A stretch of DNA of 12,261 nt. Origin: Gracilaria caudata (lineage: Eukaryota > Rhodophyta > Florideophyceae > Gracilariales > Gracilariaceae). The position numbers and the translations under genes were made by a program. Positions 7,225 to 12,261 of the stretch are shown here, one piece after another (position 1 is the first letter of the stretch; each line of letters opens with the position of its first letter). Where the stretch lies: contig JASCIV010000788.1 in NCBI GenBank assembly GCA_030374735.1, positions 1 through 12,261 on the forward strand, in the 5' to 3' direction. The notes beneath the pieces were generated by a model. The model was not told the origin of the DNA. It was given only the letters and a program-made list of their open reading frames with translations, and ran no database searches.

Positions 7225-8853
7225 AAAATAAAGAAGAAACACCTTGCGTGGCTATTTAATTTCAGTACATTTGGTCTGCAGTCGCATATTAGTCTTCTAG
7301 TCAGAATTGAACCAAGGATGCATACCTCGTGTATTTCCCACATACGGCTCGACAGAGCAACTTCGGCTTCTCTCTGCGTCACGTTTTGTTTAACATTATC
7401 CCTTGTGAGACATAATAAATGATTTCGAAGCGCTTACACACACACTCTCTCTCTCGTTTACGAAACGCGCACGCCAATTCAGCGTTGCGCGCGGGTTTGC
7501 TAAAGACACTCTCTATTGTCTGCTTATAAGCCTGTCAATCAAATCATTTCGATGCACTCTACGATGGCTTGGCACCAATAACGCATTAACCGGACACACG
7601 GCTGCTACTTTGCACAACATACTTGACAGCTCTTGCCTTGTGTATGACTGCTTTCCCCGAGCAGTATGTGAGCTTTCCATTAGACTTTGAGAGTCAATGA
7701 AAAGCCGGACTCGCCCTTTCCGACCATATCAAACTTTTTAAGTCAACACAACCGCAGGAGCCGCAATTGTCTCTGCAATGAAAAGCTGACACTCACTCCT
7801 GATCTCTGGTTCCAACACCATCAAACCAAATAGCGAATCCACTTCCTCCTACTTCCGTGACACTAAGAAGCTTTACCTCTAACATGTGGCCGTCTATTGA
7901 TAATAGTACTTGGGTTTGCGTCGTTAAGTGGCTAAGAAGAACGGCATTGCTTCAATTTATCGGGCATATTTCTTTGTACGTAGCCTCTCTTAATCCTTCT
8001 GTTCGACGCTAAGCTAAGACACACTCCCTACCCCGCAGCAACAGTGTATGTTGGCGTTACAATGATACAGGATGCAAGCGACCCAACTTTGCTACGCTTT
8101 AGATGGTCTCGATATCGAAAGCAAGAGAATGAGGGCACGAAGCTTCCTCACAATCATAGACGATCAATTACTCCAAGCAACGAGCGATCTAATTTAGTCC
8201 TTTGTGAGTTCTCTTTATCCATCCCGCACTTTCACCTTCCAATATCTTCGCAAATCAGCCTACTGTAGTTAGTTGGGACGCTGTCCCGCATGGATGTGGA
8301 GCATCGAAAGCGGGCTCGATTTGGAAACATGTCACGATCATCACGCATTCCTCAATCACCATGTGTGACATAATTCCGTGATTCGTGATTTGCCCTATGA
8401 AGAGACCTCGAATGGTGCATTCAACTGAAAGCTGTGGGGATGAATAGCCACACCCCAAGCGCAAAACGGCATGCCTCCCCATCAAACACGACTGCCGAAC
8501 TGTTTCATCCTCCAGTGTCTCTGCTCATGAGCCTCTCTCGCGGTCGACTCTTTCCATGTGATGGAAACACATGCTCGTAAGCCGTGAACCGAGAAATATT
8601 TACCGGAGCATCACTGTCAGGCCTGATCACTGTTGCTTTGTTTCGAGATTGTGCAAGCTCGTCAATGTCATAATTGGTTCTCTCTAGCATACAAAACTGG
8701 GTTTCTTGGTCATCTTTCAATGTCCGGAGCATCCAGAGTTGGTTTCCAGACGGCGTCATAGCTCTCGTACGAGATGGCAAACCTTTGCTTGAACTTATCT
8801 TTCATCTGCTGTCATATGAAGGGCTTTCTTGACGACACCGTGCCCCAGTGATT
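7225..8853. other. Noncoding stretch of the gene desert
   Basis: About 1.6 kb without a supportable gene. It holds a dinucleotide tract, (AC)5 followed by (TC)5, at 7436-7455. Spaced 7-bp arms lie at 8329-8335 and 8365-8371, and there is a short tandem CGTGATT doublet near 8377-8390. The frames present are short, overlap on both strands and lack recognisable domains. No transposase, reverse transcriptase or terminal repeats were seen. Confidence 0.5.
7436..7455. repeat. Compound microsatellite (AC)5(TC)5
   Basis: Ten bases of AC repeat run directly into ten bases of TC repeat. It is a simple sequence repeat in noncoding DNA and no function is indicated. Confidence 0.85.
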
Positions 8854-9210
8854 ACAAAAGAGGCCTCAAGGGGTCCCCGTACGTAAGAGTTGTGGAATGG
8901 TTCTTTGGTAGCTTTGAATCATCCCCGGAGGTTGCAAAACTGTCCTTAATTGGTCCCCGTGTGTAAGGGGTGCGAAACGATTCCTTAGTTGCTATGAATC
9001 GTCGCAAAAATGGCTTTAAGTGGTCCGTGTCTGTACGGGTTGTGAAACAATTCTTTAGTTGCTACAAATCATCCCCAGTGCAAAAATGGCCTTAGTTGGA
9101 CCCTGGTCTGTACAGGTTGTAAAACGATTCTCTTTAAAGTTGACTTCGTAAGTGTTCACCGTCCTTAGCAAATGTGCCCTTGTACACCTTGTAAAACAAT
9201 ATTTGTTTCC
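8854..9210. repeat. Degenerate tandem repeat, 4-5 units of about 70-88 bp
   Basis: Units begin near 8854, 8934, 9004, 9080 and, in partial form, 9168, each opening with an (A/G)CAAA element. Shared blocks follow in the same order: GGTCC(C), TGTA(A/C)-GG-TG, (A/G)AAAC(A/G)ATTC, TTAGTTGCTA and AATC(A/G)TC. Spacings of 80, 70, 76 and 88 bases show indels between copies. Units 2, 3 and 4 are most alike. No open frame spans the array, so it is a noncoding, decayed minisatellite-like array or the remnant of a repeat-bearing element. Confidence 0.75.
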
Positions 9211-10370
9211 TTTTTTTTTCGCAGCGAGTTAATGAGCCATTAGTAATGACTTCAGTCTTATCTCTCTGGAAGTCTAGGATGTAATATGAAGTGCTTGGAA
9301 CGGGATGTAACTCGTGGGGGTTAGGGAGAAATTTGTTGTAAAGCGATTTCATTTCAACAGTTGTGAGTCAGTGTCGATACCTGAAGACGTGATCCTTGCA
9401 AAAGAGTCGCTGACTGGTTTAGTTCTCACCAGACGTAAAATTGTTTTACGAAGCTCATCTCACCTGCAGCAGCTTGGTAAACAGTTGCGAGAGGACCATT
9501 TTCCGTTTCCTGCAAGGAATCTGCACTGCTGTCCCGAGAACAATCTATAGTTGACAAACCAACTGGTGCGTGTTGAAAAGCAGGGCAACACACATGAATC
9601 TAGGCTTCAAGCTTCTGTCCCATGTCGCACACCATGTGAGTCAAGAGAGCGACGAAGAATCTTGCAAAAGTCGTGGCGAAATTCCAAGCCGAAACAACAA
9701 CTTGTTCTTGAAAAAAAGAAGAAAACCGGTACAATCAAAATCGCAGAGGATATGTCCATGCAACGGAAGTCGCATGCTCGTCCCCCAAAGCAATCTTGAC
9801 AGCAAAAAAAAAACAATTGGTTGGGATGGGAGTTGGCACTGTTGCTCATAGTAGCAGCTTTCCACGGCTCTACACAGCAATTAATTCTACGAGGGTGACA
9901 ATGATGCGTGCCATAACAGCGCTCGATAGTGATGAGGAAATGCTTTGAAGACGCCCGTGGTGGATGCAGTTGCAAAGAACCAAGCAGACAGCAACGATGG
10001 TGAAACGGTGTCCTGTGTACACGAGATCCTCACTCCTGAAGCACGTCACAGAACCTCAACAGGTACTATAGCTACATTCGATGTAGATGCTCGACGAAAA
10101 AAACGCAGCAGCTTATGCACACGTCGTGAACAGAATTTGGAAGCACGCCTCAGAATCAAATGCAGCTCCTTCAACAGAAAACAGGCATACAAAGCAGTTG
10201 CCATTGTAAACAGTTTCCAATAGTAAGTTTACAAGAAAAGCTCTCATAGTTAGTTCACTCGCAAAAATCAAGTTTGTCCCATGGCTGGTATAACTCGTGC
10301 GCACAAAACCAGAAACAAAAAGGGCTTCAACACCAAAACGTCCAGGATCGCCGATGGAAGGAAAAGTTAC
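9211..10370. other. Noncoding stretch with homopolymer runs and small hairpins
   Basis: About 1.16 kb with no convincing gene. It holds a T-run near 9212-9220, A-runs near 9710-9716 and 9803-9813, a hairpin with 7-bp arms and loop TTG at 9434-9450, and a 6-bp hairpin with loop TCG at 10072-10086. Open frames of up to about 120 codons exist on both strands, but they overlap each other, several rely on non-ATG starts, and none resembles a known protein. Confidence 0.5.
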
Positions 10371-10387
10371 ACACTACCAGGTAGTGT
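10371..10387. repeat. 17-base interrupted palindrome
   Basis: Arms ACACTACC and GGTAGTGT of 8 bp flank a single A. It directly precedes the GT-rich tract at 10394-10496. It could be a dimeric protein-binding site or a short hairpin; nothing shows which. Confidence 0.7.
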
Positions 10388-10393
10388 CGAGTT

Positions 10394-10496
10394 TGTGTGT
10401 ATGCGTGTGCGTTTGCGCGCGTTGTGTGCGTGTGTGTGTGTGTGTGCGTGTGTGTGTGCGTGTGTGTGCGCTTGCGCATGCGTGTGCGAGCATGTG
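10394..10496. repeat. (GT)n/(GC)n alternating purine-pyrimidine tract, Z-DNA-prone
   Basis: A run of about 100 bases is made of GT and GC dinucleotides. It includes 49 uninterrupted alternating purine-pyrimidine bases at 10423-10471. Such DNA readily adopts the left-handed Z form under negative supercoiling. It lies about 180-290 bases beyond the 3' end of the pyruvate kinase gene. The apparent Cys/Val-rich open frames here are artefacts of the repeat. Confidence 0.85.
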
Positions 10497-10679
10497 AAAG
10501 AGCGCAGACGACAAAAGAGTCCAGAAAGAAGCGGCTCACAACCACTCCCATCAACAATCCAGTGCGCGGGGGCCAACGTTCCAAGATGTGCACACAAACG
10601 CATATGATTAGCAACACCCATAACGGATCCGGATCCATCAGCTCTTCACTACTCCTAACGAAAGAACACGAAAATGCTC
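10497..10679. other. Downstream region of pyruvate kinase
   Basis: These 183 bases hold the presumed 3' UTR of the minus-strand pyruvate kinase gene. A 12-base doubled GGATCC palindrome lies near 10625-10636. No terminator or polyadenylation signal could be assigned with confidence. Confidence 0.45.
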
Positions 10680-12185
10680 CTACTCATTCCTGATAACACG
10701 CAGAATGTTAGTTCCACCCGACACGCCCTCTCGCATGCCCGAAACTAACACAATAAGATCTCCCTTCTTACAAAAGCCAGCCGCCGTAGATCGATGCAGC
10801 ACTCTAGCAATAAGCGCTTCAGTGCCAACAAACGAGCCCACAACAAGCGGAAACGCGCCGCGATGAATGAGCAATTGACGAGCAGTAGTCTCATTCGATG
10901 TGACACAAATAACCGGGCTGATAGGACGATACTTGCACACTAGTCGCCCTGTGCTGCCAGTTTCCGTAAGACAAAGAATTATAGCAGCGTTCAGGTCATA
11001 AGCAGTCTTCACAGCGGACGCAGTGATAGTTTCGGTAATGGTCATGCTCTGCGTGCGGTGATGGCTCCTCAACGACTGGAACACATAGCGGTAATCAAGC
11101 ATCTTCTCAGCCTCGCGACAAATGCCCACCATAGTACGCACGGCCTCCGCAGGGTACAATCCCTTTGCGGTCTCGCCCGAAAGCATCACACAATCTGAGC
11201 CGTCAAACACGGCGTTGGCCACATCAGTAGTCTCAGCCCTGGTTGGTCGCGGATTCTTAATCATACTATCAAGCATCTGCGTAGCGGTAACAACAGCCTT
11301 TCCAGCCACATTGCACTTAGAAATCATCATCTTCTGCGCAATGGCGACCTTTTCAATGGGGATCTCCACGCCCAGATCGCCGCGCGCAACCATAATAGCG
11401 TCGGACTGCTCCAGAATGCCGTCAAAGTTCTCAAGTCCCTCCTGGTTCTCGATCTTGGACATGATCTTAATGGAGGCACCACCATGGGCCTTCAAGAACT
11501 CGCGGATGCTGATCACATCAGAGGCCTTTCGAATAAAGGAGGCGGCGACCATGTCGACTTGCTGCTCGCAGCCAAACCTGAGATCGTCCTTATCCTTGTT
11601 GGTGAGGGCCGGAAGATCGACCTGCGCGCCCGGCAAATTGACGCCCTTCGTCTCACCAAGCACGCCATCATTATTGATACGACAAGTGACCTTATTGGCG
11701 GCAGCGTCAGTGCTCATGACAGTAAGCGAGATGAGACCATCATCGATAAGTATTTCAGAGCCCTCGCTGACGGTAGCAGCCATACTAGCGTAGGAATGGC
11801 CGATCATCTGAGCGTCGCCCACGTGAGAAAAGTCAGACACAAGCACAATGGTTTCGCCAGCCTTGAGGTTGATTTCTTCGCCACCTTGGAGCTTGCCGGT
11901 ACGGATCTCCGGCCCCTTGGTGTCCAGCATGATGCCGCACATGCGGCCGGCGGTGGCCAGATAGGTGCGCAGGTTAGAGATGGCGGTGGCGTGGTGCTTA
12001 TGATCGCCGTGCGAGAAGTTGAGACGCATGACATTCATGCCGGCGTCGACGAGGGCGGCGAGGCGCTGCTGATCGACATATCTGCCGACGGTACAGATAA
12101 CCTTGCTGCGAATGCGACCCTTCTCGGAACTGAAGGCGCCTTGAGTCTTGTAGGTGATCTTGAGGTTGTTCTCCAGACTGGTCAT
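10680..12185 (-). CDS. PK: Pyruvate kinase (cytosolic type)
   Basis: The protein has 501 residues from ATG to TAG, complete and intronless. It transfers phosphate from phosphoenolpyruvate to ADP, giving pyruvate and ATP, the last step of glycolysis. The start has the context CCACCATGA. The N-terminus (MTSLENNLKI...) shows no transit peptide, so a cytosolic location is inferred. Motifs in order: MRLNFSHG (53-60, with R54, N56 and S58), LDTKGPEIRTG (87-97, with D88 and T89), the B domain (about 98-195), IKIMSKIEN with catalytic K244 and metal ligand E246, MVARGDLGVEIP with D270, ATQMLDSM with T302, NPRPTRAE (311-318) and SGETAKGLYP (336-345). The Glu in GPEIR (E93) is the residue typical of potassium-dependent enzymes. 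The C-terminal domain has TETGSTGRLVCKYRP (407-421), which resembles the loop that binds sugar-phosphate effectors. Allosteric regulation is therefore plausible but unproven. Confidence 0.97.
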   Translation of the reverse strand: MTSLENNLKITYKTQGAFSSEKGRIRSKVICTVGRYVDQQRLAALVDAGMNVMRLNFSHGDHKHHATAISNLRTYLATAGRMCGIMLDTKGPEIRTGKLQGGEEINLKAGETIVLVSDFSHVGDAQMIGHSYASMAATVSEGSEILIDDGLISLTVMSTDAAANKVTCRINNDGVLGETKGVNLPGAQVDLPALTNKDKDDLRFGCEQQVDMVAASFIRKASDVISIREFLKAHGGASIKIMSKIENQEGLENFDGILEQSDAIMVARGDLGVEIPIEKVAIAQKMMISKCNVAGKAVVTATQMLDSMIKNPRPTRAETTDVANAVFDGSDCVMLSGETAKGLYPAEAVRTMVGICREAEKMLDYRYVFQSLRSHHRTQSMTITETITASAVKTAYDLNAAIILCLTETGSTGRLVCKYRPISPVICVTSNETTARQLLIHRGAFPLVVGSFVGTEALIARVLHRSTAAGFCKKGDLIVLVSGMREGVSGGTNILRVIRNE

Positions 12186-12261
12186 GGTGGGAAGCGCGTG
12201 AGTACGACGGAGGAGGGTGGGGGTAAATTGGAGCGGGGAAGTGGGAAAGCGGAGCAGGAAG
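12186..12261 (-). promoter_or_regulatory. Pyruvate kinase 5' leader, pyrimidine-rich
   Basis: Read on the gene's strand, these 76 bases are largely C and T (for example CTTCC, CTTTCCC and CCCCACCCTCCTCC). They end in CTTCCCACC just before the ATG. This pyrimidine-rich leader resembles those of the other two genes whose starts are visible. The promoter itself lies outside the window. Confidence 0.4.

Noticed and set aside
7093..7422. 109-codon frame beginning with ATG inside the inverted-repeat cluster
   Set aside because: The composition is random, an opposing frame of similar length exists, and the palindromic structure accounts better for the sequence.
9928..10039. Possible C/D-box snoRNA (GTGATGA ... 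CTGA)
   Set aside because: The flanks of the two boxes do not pair, the spacing is long, and no C'/D' boxes were visible.
9551..10223. Short Lys/Arg-rich frames of 80-120 codons on both strands
   Set aside because: They overlap one another, some start without ATG, A-runs explain the Lys bias, and no domain or homology was recognised.
10281..10697. Several frames rich in Cys/Val or Thr/His around 10.4 kb
   Set aside because: They are translations of the (GT)n tract in different frames, not genes.
11122..11793. 223-codon plus-strand frame opposite pyruvate kinase
   Set aside because: It lies wholly inside the pyruvate kinase coding region on the other strand and resembles no known protein.
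1..12261. Bacterial features: operons, CRISPR arrays, insertion sequences, Shine-Dalgarno sites
   Set aside because: Gene families and start contexts are eukaryotic. No spaced direct repeats of CRISPR type and no transposase were seen.

Overview
The window is nuclear-type eukaryotic DNA. It holds four recognisable protein-coding genes, one cut by the left edge, and all four read as single uninterrupted frames. Two encode eukaryote-specific families: a PP4-type phosphatase catalytic subunit and a potassium-type pyruvate kinase. A third, partial gene encodes a Ser/Pro/Gly-rich membrane protein. Intronless genes, GC-rich start regions, an AT-richer surround and a carnosine-synthase-like ATP-grasp enzyme together suggest an intron-poor alga. 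A red alga is my best guess, but the sequence alone does not prove it.

Layout: (1) bases 1-2597, plus strand, are the 3' part of a gene for a membrane protein with a repetitive Ser/Pro ectodomain, one transmembrane helix, a von Willebrand A-like domain with a degraded metal site, and a basic tail. (2) Bases 2598-3048 separate two convergent 3' ends and carry two hairpins. (3) Bases 3049-4689, minus strand, encode an ATP-grasp ligase that resembles the catalytic half of carnosine synthase. (4) Bases 4690-5203 are a GC-rich, CpG-rich divergent promoter region. It also holds the PP4 5' leader, with two upstream ORFs chained by ATGA overlaps. (5) Bases 5204-6124, plus strand, encode the PP4 catalytic subunit. 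(6) Bases 6125-10679 are about 4.5 kb with no convincing protein gene. This stretch contains a dense inverted-repeat cluster at 7016-7224, a degenerate tandem repeat at 8854-9210, and a palindrome next to a (GT)n/Z-DNA-type tract at 10371-10496. (7) Bases 10680-12185, minus strand, encode a complete pyruvate kinase, whose polypyrimidine leader runs to the right edge.

The genes do not form a pathway. The ATP-grasp and PP4 genes share a head-to-head promoter region and may be co-regulated. Pyruvate kinase is central glycolysis, and the membrane protein may be a surface or signalling component. The least explained items are the vWA membrane protein, the truncated-type carnosine-synthase-like enzyme, the PP4 uORF chain, and the inverted-repeat cluster in the gene desert.
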